The notes: generated by a model not told the origin, from the letters alone. Shown: positions 24,322-33,680, numbered from the stretch's first letter. The stretch: 64,000 nucleotides of DNA from Prolixibacteraceae bacterium (GCA_003457135.1 DMSQ01000059.1:15283-79282); one strand, 5' to 3'. Program-made: numbers and translations.

Positions 24322-24963
24322 TCACAACAACCTTTCAAGCTGCGAATAGCTTTTTATCACTTCATCTGCTTGCTTCTGATTCTGTGGATTTACATCAGGA
24401 CTTTGGAAAGCTACACACCGCATTCCGGCAGCTTTGGCTGCTTTAATTCCATTCTTTGAATCTTCAATCACCAGGCAATCCTGTGGTTGAATTTTTAATT
24501 TACGTGCAGCCAGCAAAAATACATCGGGTTCGGGTTTACTTTTCCCTGCCTCTTGACTGCTCACCACCACCTGAAAATACTTCCGAAGTCCGGTCCGTTG
24601 AAGAATGAGTTCAATAATTTCAAGAAAAGAGGATGATGCAACGGCCATCGGATAGTTTTTTTGTTTGAGTTTCTCCAGCAGGTCAACCAATCCGGGCATC
24701 ACCGGAATCTCATTTAATTCAGTAAAGAACCGGATACTTTCAACACGGTTTTGCTCGGTTAATTCTTCAACCGAAACATTCATTGAATGACGTTCGGCTA
24801 TCTGTCTCCACATCACATCCGAGGCAACGCCCATATAACGGTGGTGTTCTTCGTCCGAAATTGAAATCTGGTTCAGGAGAAATTGCTGTTTTTCAATTTC
24901 AACGTGAAATGGCTCACTGTCAACCAGCACTCCGTCCATATCGAAAATAATCGCTTTGATCAT
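24322..24963 (-). CDS. HAD family hydrolase, beta-phosphoglucomutase-like
   Basis: A 213-residue HAD phosphatase or mutase. Motif I is IFDMDGVLVDSEP at residues 6-18. The helical cap follows, motif II is around AVASSS, motif III lysine is in GKSKPEPDVFLLAA, and motif IV is CLVIEDSKNGIKAA. The D-x-D-G-V-x-x-D-S-E-P pattern is that of the beta-phosphoglucomutase/phosphatase group (YniC, Gph-like); the substrate is a small phosphorylated metabolite. Its ATG overlaps the stop of the upstream Nif3-like gene (ATGA), indicating translational coupling. Confidence 0.88.
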   Translation of the reverse strand: MIKAIIFDMDGVLVDSEPFHVEIEKQQFLLNQISISDEEHHRYMGVASDVMWRQIAERHSMNVSVEELTEQNRVESIRFFTELNEIPVMPGLVDLLEKLKQKNYPMAVASSSFLEIIELILQRTGLRKYFQVVVSSQEAGKSKPEPDVFLLAARKLKIQPQDCLVIEDSKNGIKAAKAAGMRCVAFQSPDVNPQNQKQADEVIKSYSQLERLL

Positions 24964-25847
24964 TGTATCTGTATGTTTTTTACAAATGAGTAGGCCGATC
25001 CGTTTTCAAGATAAATGACAGGTATTTCTTTGATAAAGGTTTTCATCCAGGTGGCACAGTATTCCATTCCGGCTTCCTCCGAAGGAATATGCCCTGTAAA
25101 AATTGCCGCCTTCTTCATGCCCAACAGGTAAGCGTCCAAAACATATTCGTAAGTTTCCCATTCCGGGGCTTCACCGGCCACAAGCAATTCGGTGAACTCG
25201 CTGGTCAGTAATTTAATGTGCGACTGAGAACCCGGAGCTCCCACCGCAAATGCCACATTAGTAAACCGCATCAAAGGGTCTCCCACAATCCGCAACTGGC
25301 TTCCTTTCAGTTTGACCTGAAGTTTTTGGGCAAAACCGCCAACCGTTTGTTCATCGAACCTGAAGAACAGCATGGAGCTGTCAATCTGATTGGCTTTCCA
25401 GCCCAATTTTTCAATCATGCCCACGTAAATTCCGTCGGGAACAGTCCGGTGCCAGTGGTCGTGAAACCTGAAAATAATCAACTTGTGCTTTTTAATGTAT
25501 TCATTCTTTGCACGATAAACCGGATTGCCTTTAAGCATATCGGTTTTATCGAGGTGATTGTAAAAAGTTGGTTCGTGAACGATTATGAGGTTGCAGTTTT
25601 TGGCAACCGCCTGGCGCAGGATTTCCATATCGGCAAACATACTTACAGCAACTCCGGTAACCTTGTCGTCCGGATTGCCCGTTTTAAATGTATCCACCGT
25701 TTCCTGACTCCACGGACAGGTCAAATGTATTTGCATCTGACTGAGGACCTGACGGGCAGTCAGTGTCCCTGAAACAATATCCTGTGCACTCAATTGTTGT
25801 GATCCGACAAACGACAGAAGAATCAAACATGCTCCAATTAATTTCAT
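24960..25847 (-). CDS. Nif3-like dinuclear metal-centre protein with a signal peptide
   Basis: A 295-residue protein of the NIF3/YbgI family, toroid-forming proteins with a two-metal centre. Family traits are DKVTGVAVSMFADMEILRQA, CNLIIVHEPTFY (family form: L-I-I-x-H-H-P), HDHWHR and the C-terminal FTGHIPSEEAGMEYCATWM, which supplies metal ligands. Unusually, the N-terminus MKLIGACLILLSFVGSQQLSAQ is a clear signal peptide, placing it in the periplasm, whereas characterised Nif3 proteins are cytosolic. The segment FRFHDHWHR also differs from the usual ligand spacing. The gene overlaps the downstream HAD gene by 4 bases. The catalytic role is unknown, as for the family. Confidence 0.75.
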   Translation of the reverse strand: MKLIGACLILLSFVGSQQLSAQDIVSGTLTARQVLSQMQIHLTCPWSQETVDTFKTGNPDDKVTGVAVSMFADMEILRQAVAKNCNLIIVHEPTFYNHLDKTDMLKGNPVYRAKNEYIKKHKLIIFRFHDHWHRTVPDGIYVGMIEKLGWKANQIDSSMLFFRFDEQTVGGFAQKLQVKLKGSQLRIVGDPLMRFTNVAFAVGAPGSQSHIKLLTSEFTELLVAGEAPEWETYEYVLDAYLLGMKKAAIFTGHIPSEEAGMEYCATWMKTFIKEIPVIYLENGSAYSFVKNIQIQ

Positions 25848-26079
25848 ATCCTAAATTATTGCCAGCTCCGAAAGAATGTTTTTCCTCTAAATAATTTAGA
25901 AACTGTTCTCACACTCTTTTTCGAATTGCTGATGTTAAAGTATCAAAAGTAGGAAAAATGAATCGTACACCGTACTCAATTCATTATTGAAATTTATTAA
26001 ATACAATTTAAGGAGCAGGGCACTGAAACAGACTTTATTTTTACCTTTGTTATTATTCATAACCCTAAACCAAAATGCC

Positions 26080-27555
26080 ATGAAAGATTTTAAGTTTTGC
26101 CTGATATTCCTGATGAGTATTTTTTTGGCCTCATGTCAGACCAATGAGCCCGAATGGACCGAACTTTTCAACGGAAAAGACCTGGCCGGCTGGTCTGCCA
26201 ACCAAAATCCCGCTTCATTTAAGATCGAAGATGGCCTGCTTATTGCCAACGGGCCAATCAGTCATTTGTTTTATTCAGGCGATTTTAATAAAGGTGTCTT
26301 TCGCAATTTCGAACTGAAAGCCATGGTGAAAACCGATCCCAGTTGCAACTCCGGGATTGTTTTTCATACCCAGGAACAGCCTTACGGACCACTTTTGCGG
26401 GGTTATGAAGTCCAGATTAATAATTCGTATGAACGTCAGGGCGATTTTCTGGAGTTGAAAAAAACAGGAAGTCTTTACGGAATCCGTAATGTTTACTACC
26501 CAACGGTTAAAGATAACGAGTGGTTTGAATTGTCTTTCAAAGTGGTTGAAAACCGCTGCGAGGTATTTGTAAACGGAACGAAAGTAGTTGATTACATACA
26601 GCCGAATGATCCGTACCGACCCAAAAACGATAAGCTAAAAGTGTTCAGCGCCGGACGCATCGCCCTCCAATGCCATGACGAACAGAGCAAAGTGTATTTC
26701 AAAAGTATCCAGGTTAAACCATTGCCTAAAGCCGAAAAATTCGAATTGCTGGTATCGAAGGAGTGGGACGATAAAATCACCAAAATGATGTTTGAAAACT
26801 TTCCTGTTATTGATTTTCATGTTCACCTGAAAGGTGGCCTGACCATTGCCCAGGCCTGCGAAAACTCATTGAAACTGGGTATCAACTATGGCATTGCCCC
26901 TAATTGCGGATTGAAATTTCCGGTAACCGACGATGCATCGCTGGCAGCTTATATGGATACGGTTCAAACGAAACCGATTTTCAGGGGAATGCAAGCCGAA
27001 GGACGCGAATGGGTGACCCTGTTTTCGCCTGAAGCTGTCGCCAAATTTGATTACATTTTTACCGATGGAATGACCTGGACCGACCATAAAGGCCGCCGGA
27101 TGAGACTTTGGATGCCGGATGAAACTTTTGTTGATGATGAACAGAAATTTATGGATGAACTGGTAAGCAAAATTGAAAGTGTTGTGTCGCAAGAACCTAT
27201 TGACATTCATGTAAACCCAACTTTTTTGCCTGCCGTGATAGCCGCCAGATACGACGAACTTTGGACCAACGCCCGAATTGACCGTTTTGTAAAAGTTTTG
27301 GCTGACCATGGAGTGGCACTTGAAATCAACTCCCGGTATAAACTGCCAACCGAAAAAATTCTCCGGAAAGCCAAAGAAGCCGGAGTGAAATTCACATTCG
27401 GGACCAACAACACCGGCGCGGACCTGGGCACGCTCGATTATTCTTTCGAAATGAAGGAAAAACTCGGGTTGACTTACAAAGACATGTTCATGCCCAAAAA
27501 GCAAAACGAAAAACCAGTTTTAGTCAAAGGCCTTCCGGCGAAAATTACCGGTTAA
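26080..27555 (+). CDS. Lipoprotein fusing a DUF1080 domain to an amidohydrolase/PHP-like domain
   Basis: Taking the ATG at 26080 gives a 491-residue lipoprotein: MKDFKFCLIFLMSIFLASC has a lipobox ending at Cys19. A longer frame from a TTG at 25987 would bury this signal and is rejected. Residues about 28-220 form a DUF1080 (3-keto-disaccharide hydrolase) domain: ELFNGKDLAGW, CNSGIVFHTQEQ, GYEVQINNSYERQGD. From about residue 240 a second domain starts with FPVIDFHVHLKGG (His247 and His249), typical of metal-dependent amidohydrolase or PHP hydrolases, and ends with EINSRYKLPTEKILRKAKEAG and FGTNNTG. The fusion suggests sequential action on one sugar-like substrate. That is inference. Confidence 0.8.
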   Translation: MKDFKFCLIFLMSIFLASCQTNEPEWTELFNGKDLAGWSANQNPASFKIEDGLLIANGPISHLFYSGDFNKGVFRNFELKAMVKTDPSCNSGIVFHTQEQPYGPLLRGYEVQINNSYERQGDFLELKKTGSLYGIRNVYYPTVKDNEWFELSFKVVENRCEVFVNGTKVVDYIQPNDPYRPKNDKLKVFSAGRIALQCHDEQSKVYFKSIQVKPLPKAEKFELLVSKEWDDKITKMMFENFPVIDFHVHLKGGLTIAQACENSLKLGINYGIAPNCGLKFPVTDDASLAAYMDTVQTKPIFRGMQAEGREWVTLFSPEAVAKFDYIFTDGMTWTDHKGRRMRLWMPDETFVDDEQKFMDELVSKIESVVSQEPIDIHVNPTFLPAVIAARYDELWTNARIDRFVKVLADHGVALEINSRYKLPTEKILRKAKEAGVKFTFGTNNTGADLGTLDYSFEMKEKLGLTYKDMFMPKKQNEKPVLVKGLPAKITG

Positions 27556-27567
27556 ATAATACAAACG

Positions 27568-29136
27568 ATGAAGCGTTCAGAATCATTAAGGGCAATACGG
27601 TATTCGCCGGATAAAATCTGGGACATAGTCATTATCGGAGGTGGGGCGACCGGGCTTGGGGCCGGTGTTGATGCTGCATCGAGAGGTTATGATACGCTGG
27701 TTCTTGAAAAATACGATTTTGCGAAAGGAACCTCTTCGCGAAGCACCAAGTTGGTTCACGGGGGTGTTCGTTACCTTGCTGCCGGCGATATTGGCCTGGT
27801 TCTGGAAGCTCTCAACGAAAGGGGATTGTTATTGCAGAATGCGCCACATCTGGTGAAAAATCAAAAATTTGTTATTCCCAATTATGAATGGTGGGACGGG
27901 CCGTTTTATACTGTTGGGTTGAAGGTTTATGATATGATGGCCGGAAAACTCGGGTTGGGGCCATCTATCCACATTACGAAAGAGGAAACCATGAAAGCAA
28001 TCCCCAACCTGGTGGAAGAGGGTTTGAAAGGTGGGGTGATTTATCATGACGGGCAGTTTGATGATTCAAGGCTTGCCATCAGCCTGGCACAAACCGTTAC
28101 CGATAATGGAGGTTATGTGTTAAATAATTGCGGTGTAACCCGTTTAATCAAAAATGAAGATGGGATCATTTCCGGTGTCGAATGTTTGGATTCTGAAAAT
28201 AACCGATACTATACCATAAAAGCGAAAGTTGTTGTCAACGCAACCGGAATTTTTGTTGATTCAATAAACCGCATGGATGAACCGGATCATGTGAAGACAG
28301 TGGTGCCCAGCCAGGGTATCCATATTATTTTAGACCAGTCTTTTCTTCAGGGAAATTCTGCAATTATGATTCCAAAAACTACGGATGGGCGGGTGTTATT
28401 TGCAGTTCCCTGGCATGGGAAAGTGGTGGTTGGTACAACCGATACCCCGGTCGAAAATCCTGAGATTGAACCCAGGGCGCTGGATGAGGAGATTAAATTT
28501 ATTTTGAATACGGCCAGTAAATACCTGACCAAAAAACCAAAGCGGAAAGACGTCTTGAGCATTTTTGCCGGTTTAAGGCCGCTTGCTGCTCCCGAAGATA
28601 AAAATCAGGAAACCAAGGAAATTTCGCGCAGCCATAAGTTAATTATTTCGAAATCGGGTTTGATTACGATGATTGGAGGGAAATGGACAACCTATCGTAA
28701 AATGGGCGAAGATATTGTGGATAAGGCAATCCTACTGGGTGGGCTGAACAATATGGAATGTGTCACCAAAAATATGCCTATTCACGGATATATAAAAAAT
28801 ACCAATAATTCAGGACATCTTCATGTTTACGGGTCTGATCTGCCTAAGATTAAATCAATTATCGGTCAGGATTCGGAAATGGGGGAAAAACTTCATCCGG
28901 ATTTACCTTATCTGAAAGCTGAGGTTGTTTGGGCAGTTCGTGAAGAGATGGCCCGTACGGTTGAAGATGTCCTAGCGCGAAGAACCAGGGCGCTTTTGCT
29001 GGATGCCAGGGCAAGCATTGCGATGGCTCCTGCGGTTGCTGAATTAATGGCCAAAGAGCTGGGATTTAGAAGAAAATGGCAGAAGGAACAAGTCCAATTA
29101 TATACTGATTTTGCAAATGGTTATATTTTAAATTGA
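27568..29136 (+). CDS. glpD: Aerobic glycerol-3-phosphate dehydrogenase
   Basis: A 522-residue FAD-dependent dehydrogenase that oxidises glycerol 3-phosphate to dihydroxyacetone phosphate at the inner membrane and passes electrons to quinone. The FAD-binding fold is at the N-terminus (IIGGGATGLGAGVDAASRGY, residues 22-41). It is followed by KGTSSRSTKLVHGGVRYL, a hallmark of GlpD, DGQFDDSRLAISLAQTV, GTTDTP and FAGLRPL. The C-terminal DAO_C domain is present (EEMARTVEDVLARRTRALLL). It overlaps the aquaporin frame region, with glpF starting 5 bases later; no glpK is seen in the window. Confidence 0.95.
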   Translation: MKRSESLRAIRYSPDKIWDIVIIGGGATGLGAGVDAASRGYDTLVLEKYDFAKGTSSRSTKLVHGGVRYLAAGDIGLVLEALNERGLLLQNAPHLVKNQKFVIPNYEWWDGPFYTVGLKVYDMMAGKLGLGPSIHITKEETMKAIPNLVEEGLKGGVIYHDGQFDDSRLAISLAQTVTDNGGYVLNNCGVTRLIKNEDGIISGVECLDSENNRYYTIKAKVVVNATGIFVDSINRMDEPDHVKTVVPSQGIHIILDQSFLQGNSAIMIPKTTDGRVLFAVPWHGKVVVGTTDTPVENPEIEPRALDEEIKFILNTASKYLTKKPKRKDVLSIFAGLRPLAAPEDKNQETKEISRSHKLIISKSGLITMIGGKWTTYRKMGEDIVDKAILLGGLNNMECVTKNMPIHGYIKNTNNSGHLHVYGSDLPKIKSIIGQDSEMGEKLHPDLPYLKAEVVWAVREEMARTVEDVLARRTRALLLDARASIAMAPAVAELMAKELGFRRKWQKEQVQLYTDFANGYILN

Positions 29137-29141
29137 ATTCT

Positions 29142-29888
29142 ATGAATCCGTTAATTGCTGAATACCTGGGTACTTTTATCCTGATCCTGATGGGCACTGG
29201 AGTTTGTGCAAATAGTTCACTGAGTGGTACCTTCGCCAAAGGAGCCGACTGGGTGTTGATTTCCTTTGGATGGGGGCTGGGAGTTTTTCTGGGAGTTATT
29301 GTGGCAGGTCCGTCAAGCGGGGCACATTTAAATCCTGCAGTAACCATTGGGTTGGCAGTTGCCGGAAATTTTGCCTGGGCCGATGCGCCGTTATATATCC
29401 TGTCGCAGTTGTTGGGCGCAATGTCCGGAGCATTTTTAACATGGCTTCTTTTTGCCGACCATTATAATAAAACGACAGATGCAGGAACAGTAAAAGGGAC
29501 ATTTTGTACATCACCTGCCATTAAAAATACTCCCCGTAATTTACTAAGTGAAGTCGTTGGAACTTTTGTTTTGATATTCGTTGTTTTACTCATTGCCGGT
29601 CCTGAATTTAAAGCTGATGGCATGGGCGAAGTAACTATGGGATTGGGATCGGTGGGCGCTTTACCAGTGGCATTGCTGGTTGTGGCTATTGGTATGAGCC
29701 TTGGAGGACTGACCGGCTATGCCATTAATCCGGCACGAGACCTGGGGCCGCGTATAGTCCATTTCCTTGTTCCGATAAAAACCAAAGGCGCCAGCGATTG
29801 GGGATATGCCTGGATACCGGTAGTTGGACCTGTTACAGGAGCTGTTATTGCAGCTTTGGTATATTTAGTAGTTATCTCTGACAAATAA
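29142..29888 (+). CDS. glpF: Glycerol uptake facilitator / aquaglyceroporin
   Basis: A 248-residue MIP-family channel of six membrane helices. Both NPA boxes are present: HLNPAVT (Asn64) and INPARDLGPR (Asn196), the latter with the Asp that marks glycerol-conducting members. Just after glpD (5 bases) it should supply glycerol for that pathway. I use the ATG at 29142; the TTG at 29133 lies inside the end of glpD and adds three residues only. A terminator was not found in the 120-base gap after it. Confidence 0.92.
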   Translation: MNPLIAEYLGTFILILMGTGVCANSSLSGTFAKGADWVLISFGWGLGVFLGVIVAGPSSGAHLNPAVTIGLAVAGNFAWADAPLYILSQLLGAMSGAFLTWLLFADHYNKTTDAGTVKGTFCTSPAIKNTPRNLLSEVVGTFVLIFVVLLIAGPEFKADGMGEVTMGLGSVGALPVALLVVAIGMSLGGLTGYAINPARDLGPRIVHFLVPIKTKGASDWGYAWIPVVGPVTGAVIAALVYLVVISDK

Positions 29889-30005
29889 GGTATTAAAACA
29901 ATTCATTTTTCTTTTACCCAAATCCGATTACCCACACCAAACATCATAAAGTAAAAAAATCAAGTATCTGCTCAATTATTTTATATGGAATTTCTTTTCA
30001 TTTTG

Positions 30006-30013
30006 TAGATTTG
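30006..30013 (+). promoter_or_regulatory. Possible -7 box of the GH3 gene (TAGATTTG)
   Basis: TAGATTTG fits TAnnTTTG exactly and lies 40 bases before the ATG at 30053. It is followed by a tandem GACCA repeat (CAGACCAGACCAGACCA at about 30014-30030). No clear -33 TTTG. Confidence 0.4.
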
Positions 30014-30052
30014 CAGACCAGACCAGACCAGTATAACTTAAATCAATATTTT

Positions 30053-32683
30053 ATGAAACACATTTTGTATTTGATATTGCTGCTTTTATGCCCGATTCTG
30101 GGGATGTCACAACCCAGATTTCAATTCCAAAACACGAATTTATCTACTCAGGAGCGAGTTGAAAGCTTACTTTCTGAAATGACACCGGAGGAAAAAATGC
30201 AGCAAATGCGCTACCAATCACCAGCTATTGAACGACTCGGAATTCCGGAGTATAACTGGTGGAACGAATGTTTGCACGGGGTTGCACGCGCCGGTTATGC
30301 CACCGTTTTTCCTCAGTCAATTTCCATCGCAGCTTCATGGGATACCGATTTGATCCACCAGGTAGCAAATGCTATTTCTGACGAAGCTCGGGCCAAACAT
30401 CATGAATTTGAACGCCGGGGACTTCGGAAAATCTATCAGGGCTTAACTTTCTGGTCGCCAAACATCAATATTTTCCGTGATCCCCGTTGGGGACGTGGTC
30501 ACGAAACATATGGCGAAGACCCCTACCTGACCGGACAGATGGGCCTTCAGTTTGTGAAAGGTTTGCAGGGCGACGACCCGAATTACCTGAAAGTTGTGGC
30601 AACAGCCAAACACTTTGCAGTTCATTCTGGTCCGGAACCTTTGCGGCATGAATTTGATGCAAACATCAGTGAACGCGATTTGCGCGAAACATACTTGCCG
30701 GCATTCCGCACCCTGGTGGTTGAAGGAGGTGTGTATTCGGTGATGGGTGCCTATAACCGTTTTCGTGGCGAAGCTTGTTGTGCCAGCACCGTACTTTCAG
30801 GTATTCTTCGGGACGAATGGGGATTTCAGGGTTACATTGTAAGCGACTGTTGGGCCATTGGCGACATTTGGAAGTACCATAAAATTGCCAAAGACGAAGC
30901 TGAAGCTGCTGCCCTTGCCGTAAAACGGGGAACTGACCTCGAATGCGGCGATACTTACAAAGCATTACCTGAGGCTGTTAAACGGGGACTGCTCACCGAA
31001 AAAGACCTTGATGTTTCGGTAGGCCGTTTAATGACAGCCCGTTTTAAACTTGGAATGTTCGATCCGGACGAAAAAGTTCCGTATGCCCGGATTCCATTCT
31101 CTGTGAATAACAATCCGGCCAACGATCATTTGGCCCGGGTGGCTGCGCAGAAAAGTATCGTTTTACTGAAGAATAACAATAAAACTTTGCCATTAAGCAA
31201 AAAACTCAGCAAAATTGCGGTGATTGGCCCTAATGCCGACGAAATTGAATCGTTGTGGGGTAACTACAATGGTATTCCTATGCATCCGGTAACTGTATTG
31301 CAGGGTATTAAAAATAAAGTAGAACCTCAAACCGAAGTGATTTATGCGCAAGGCAGCGAACTCGCCAATGGTATTTCGAAACTGGTTCCGATCCCATCAA
31401 TTTATCTGGAAACAGAAGATGGCAGGCAAGGCGCTTTTGGTGAATATTTTGCCAACAATAAACTGGTAGGACAACCACTTTTTACCCGCATTGACGATCA
31501 AATTAATTTTTACTGGGAATCTGGTTCGCCCGATCCACACATGCCGGTTGATAATTTTGGGATTCGTTGGACAACCTACCTGAAAGCGCCGCAATCAGGT
31601 GAATATGAAATCGGAGGATGGAGTATGCCTTCATTTAAAATATTTTACGAAGGCAAAGAAATAGTTGGTGGAAACAATGAACACAGCGCTTTTCACGATT
31701 CTAAAAAACTGAAACTTGAGGCAGGTAAACGCTACAAGCTGGTATTCGAATATGCCAACTATCATGGCGATGGCGATGCCCGTTTGTTGTGGGCAACCCC
31801 ACAGCCCAACATGTTGGCACAGGCAGTTGAAGCTGCTAAAAAGTCGGATGTGGTTGTTTTGGTTTTGGGACTGAACCAACGGTTGGAAGGCGAAGAAATG
31901 TCTATTCAGGTTGATGGTTTCAAAGGTGGCGACCGCACTCACCTGAACCTGCCCAAATCACAAAGCGACTTAATGGAAGCAGTAAAAGCGACCGGCAAAC
32001 CAATGGTACTGGTGTTGATAAACGGAAGCGCGCTTTCAATCAATTACGCAGCCGAAAATATGGATGCAATCCTGACTGCCGGTTACCCGGGTCAACAGGG
32101 AGGAAATGCCCTGGCCGATGTCTTGTTTGGCGACTACAATCCCGCAGGCCGGTTGCCGGTAACTTATTATAAATCGGTTGAGCAGTTGCCCGCATTCGAA
32201 AATTACGACATGGAAGGCCGTACTTACCGCTATTTCCGCCAGGCCCCGATTTATCCTTTCGGATTTGGGCTAAGTTATACCAGTTTCAAATATGCCGAAC
32301 TGAATGTTCCGAAAGAAGCTAAAGTGGGCGATAAGATCAATGTTTCGGTTAAAGTAACTAATGTTGGCGAACGCGACGGCGATGAAGTTGTTCAGTTATA
32401 CATCACTGACGAAAAAGCATCCACTCCGCGCCCCATCCGTCAACTGGAAGGATTTAAACGCATCTCGCTTAAAAAAGGCGAATCGAAAACAGTTGAATTC
32501 ACCCTTGAACCTCGCCAGCTTTCGATGATTAACGACAAAAATAAACAGGTTATCGAACCTGGATATTTCACCATTGCCCTGGGTGGAGAACAACCCGGAT
32601 TTACAGGAACGACCAATGCTGAAACGACTGAAACTTTAACCGGAAGATTAAAACTTGCGGGAAAACTTCTTGAAATAAAATAG
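30053..32683 (+). CDS. Glycoside hydrolase family 3 with inserted PA14 domain (beta-glucosidase/beta-xylosidase type)
   Basis: An exported 876-residue retaining glycosidase. The ATG at 30053 gives the signal peptide MKHILYLILLLLCPILGMSQ; a longer frame from 30011 is rejected. The GH3 N-domain has the substrate-binding RWGRGHETYGEDP and KHFAVHSGPE segments and the nucleophile in GYIVSDCWAI (Asp265). The second domain holds KSIVLLKNN and the acid/base region. A PA14 domain (about residues 455-585; GEYFANNKLVG to YHGDGDARLLW) is inserted before LGLNQRLEGEEM. A C-terminal fibronectin III-like domain closes it. The order and PA14 insert match periplasmic xylan- or glucan-oligosaccharide GH3 enzymes. 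Exact specificity is not readable. Confidence 0.93.
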   Translation: MKHILYLILLLLCPILGMSQPRFQFQNTNLSTQERVESLLSEMTPEEKMQQMRYQSPAIERLGIPEYNWWNECLHGVARAGYATVFPQSISIAASWDTDLIHQVANAISDEARAKHHEFERRGLRKIYQGLTFWSPNINIFRDPRWGRGHETYGEDPYLTGQMGLQFVKGLQGDDPNYLKVVATAKHFAVHSGPEPLRHEFDANISERDLRETYLPAFRTLVVEGGVYSVMGAYNRFRGEACCASTVLSGILRDEWGFQGYIVSDCWAIGDIWKYHKIAKDEAEAAALAVKRGTDLECGDTYKALPEAVKRGLLTEKDLDVSVGRLMTARFKLGMFDPDEKVPYARIPFSVNNNPANDHLARVAAQKSIVLLKNNNKTLPLSKKLSKIAVIGPNADEIESLWGNYNGIPMHPVTVLQGIKNKVEPQTEVIYAQGSELANGISKLVPIPSIYLETEDGRQGAFGEYFANNKLVGQPLFTRIDDQINFYWESGSPDPHMPVDNFGIRWTTYLKAPQSGEYEIGGWSMPSFKIFYEGKEIVGGNNEHSAFHDSKKLKLEAGKRYKLVFEYANYHGDGDARLLWATPQPNMLAQAVEAAKKSDVVVLVLGLNQRLEGEEMSIQVDGFKGGDRTHLNLPKSQSDLMEAVKATGKPMVLVLINGSALSINYAAENMDAILTAGYPGQQGGNALADVLFGDYNPAGRLPVTYYKSVEQLPAFENYDMEGRTYRYFRQAPIYPFGFGLSYTSFKYAELNVPKEAKVGDKINVSVKVTNVGERDGDEVVQLYITDEKASTPRPIRQLEGFKRISLKKGESKTVEFTLEPRQLSMINDKNKQVIEPGYFTIALGGEQPGFTGTTNAETTETLTGRLKLAGKLLEIK

Positions 32684-32702
32684 TTGGGATTGTTTGTTTG
32701 TG

Positions 32703-32737
32703 ATCCCCTCCCGAAATGGTGAGGGGATTATTTTTTT
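32703..32737 (+). terminator. Intrinsic terminator after the GH3 gene
   Basis: ATCCCCTC/GAGGGGAT, an 8-bp perfect stem with a 10-base loop, is followed by TATTTTTTT. It lies 19 bases after the stop and also separates GH3 from the convergent HEPN gene. Confidence 0.8.
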
Positions 32738-32756
32738 ATCTTCCAAGATGTATTGC

Positions 32757-33173
32757 TCAATAATTTTCGAAGGATGAAGAAATGATCATGTGAATCAATT
32801 CAATTAGTTTTAGGTTAAGATCTTTCACCTCTTGTATAAGTGGATTAACAAGTTCTTCGTCAAAATCAATAAAATCAGCATAATCAGTTTCTTGCCTCCA
32901 GTCAAAAAGATGAGAATATAGTTTCCCATGTTCCCGGCTTAACATTCCGTCTTTCACAAAATTCAGAAATAGTTGAGTCTTTACTCCGTTATGAGTTTCG
33001 GCTTTAATGTCATTTTTGAAAAGAAGAGCACTTGCTAAATAAAAACTTGAATAATAAAGTCGATTGATACATGAATTCCATCGCTGATTATTCGCCAGCA
33101 ATTCTGCATCAGCAAATATCTCTGATGATTTTGAAATGCGATATATGATATAATCCTCTTTTGTGCCTTTCAT
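32757..33173 (-). CDS. HEPN domain protein (partner of the adjacent nucleotidyltransferase)
   Basis: A 138-residue all-helical HEPN protein. Visible are CINRLYYSSFYLASALLF (about residues 35-52), a KAETHNGVKTQLFLNFV helix and DWRQETDYADF near residue 91. HEPN proteins of this size pair with minimal nucleotidyltransferases; in the HepT/MntA type II system the HEPN part is an RNase that the MNT protein inactivates by AMPylation. I do not see the standard R-x(4-6)-H RNase motif here, so RNase activity is doubtful; a transferase-substrate-binding role is the alternative. Its ATG shares one base with the MNT stop (TAATG), showing tight coupling. Confidence 0.85.
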   Translation of the reverse strand: MKGTKEDYIIYRISKSSEIFADAELLANNQRWNSCINRLYYSSFYLASALLFKNDIKAETHNGVKTQLFLNFVKDGMLSREHGKLYSHLFDWRQETDYADFIDFDEELVNPLIQEVKDLNLKLIELIHMIISSSFENY

Positions 33174-33493
33174 TAAATGACAATTCCGTCTCGTTTAATA
33201 TTTTTATACAATGGAGTTATTGAATGCCTGGATTCCCATTCATTTTTTGAAAAGACAAAGGTTGAAATAGGTTCTCCTATTTCCATTTCAACATCAAAAA
33301 GCTCCTCCCGATATTCTTTTTCTGTTTTTCGTGAAACATTCAGGTTGTTTAATAAGATTAAAATGTCCCAGTCAGAATCAAGCTCAGCTTCTCCTCTTGC
33401 ATGAGAACCAAATAAGATTACCTCTGCCTGCGGATTTTTTTTTCTAATCCTTGCTTTGATCAGGTTGATAATATGTTGTTCTCTTTTGTTCAT
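33173..33493 (-). CDS. Minimal nucleotidyltransferase (MNT domain)
   Basis: A 106-residue nucleotidyltransferase with ILFGSHARGEAELDSDWDIL (residues 26-45). Gly29-Ser30 forms the nucleotide-binding loop and Asp41 and Asp43 are metal ligands, so the catalytic set is complete. Such proteins AMPylate their HEPN partner. It is the first gene of a two-gene operon with the HEPN gene, overlapping it by one base. The order MNT then HEPN, with the 1-base overlap, fits an antitoxin-toxin pair. It is a different subtype from the decayed MNT gene at 18.9-19.3 kb. Confidence 0.88.
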   Translation of the reverse strand: MNKREQHIINLIKARIRKKNPQAEVILFGSHARGEAELDSDWDILILLNNLNVSRKTEKEYREELFDVEMEIGEPISTFVFSKNEWESRHSITPLYKNIKRDGIVI

Positions 33494-33680
33494 GAATCAA
33501 ATGTATAAAAAATATCTCAGCAGACAAGGCTAATGATTCGATCAGGTGAGTCTGAAAATTGCGTGAATGGTAAACCATTTTGCTTTCTTCTGATCATCTG
33601 GCATTGAGTATCTATTAATAATCAAGTTAAACCAAAGCCAAAGATTGAAGTCTAAAACCAGAATTTAAATTTCAATGATT

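Noticed and set aside
26866..27504. 212-codon minus-strand frame opposite the DUF1080 fusion.
   Set aside because: A shadow of the conserved plus-strand domain; composition is typical of antisense frames.
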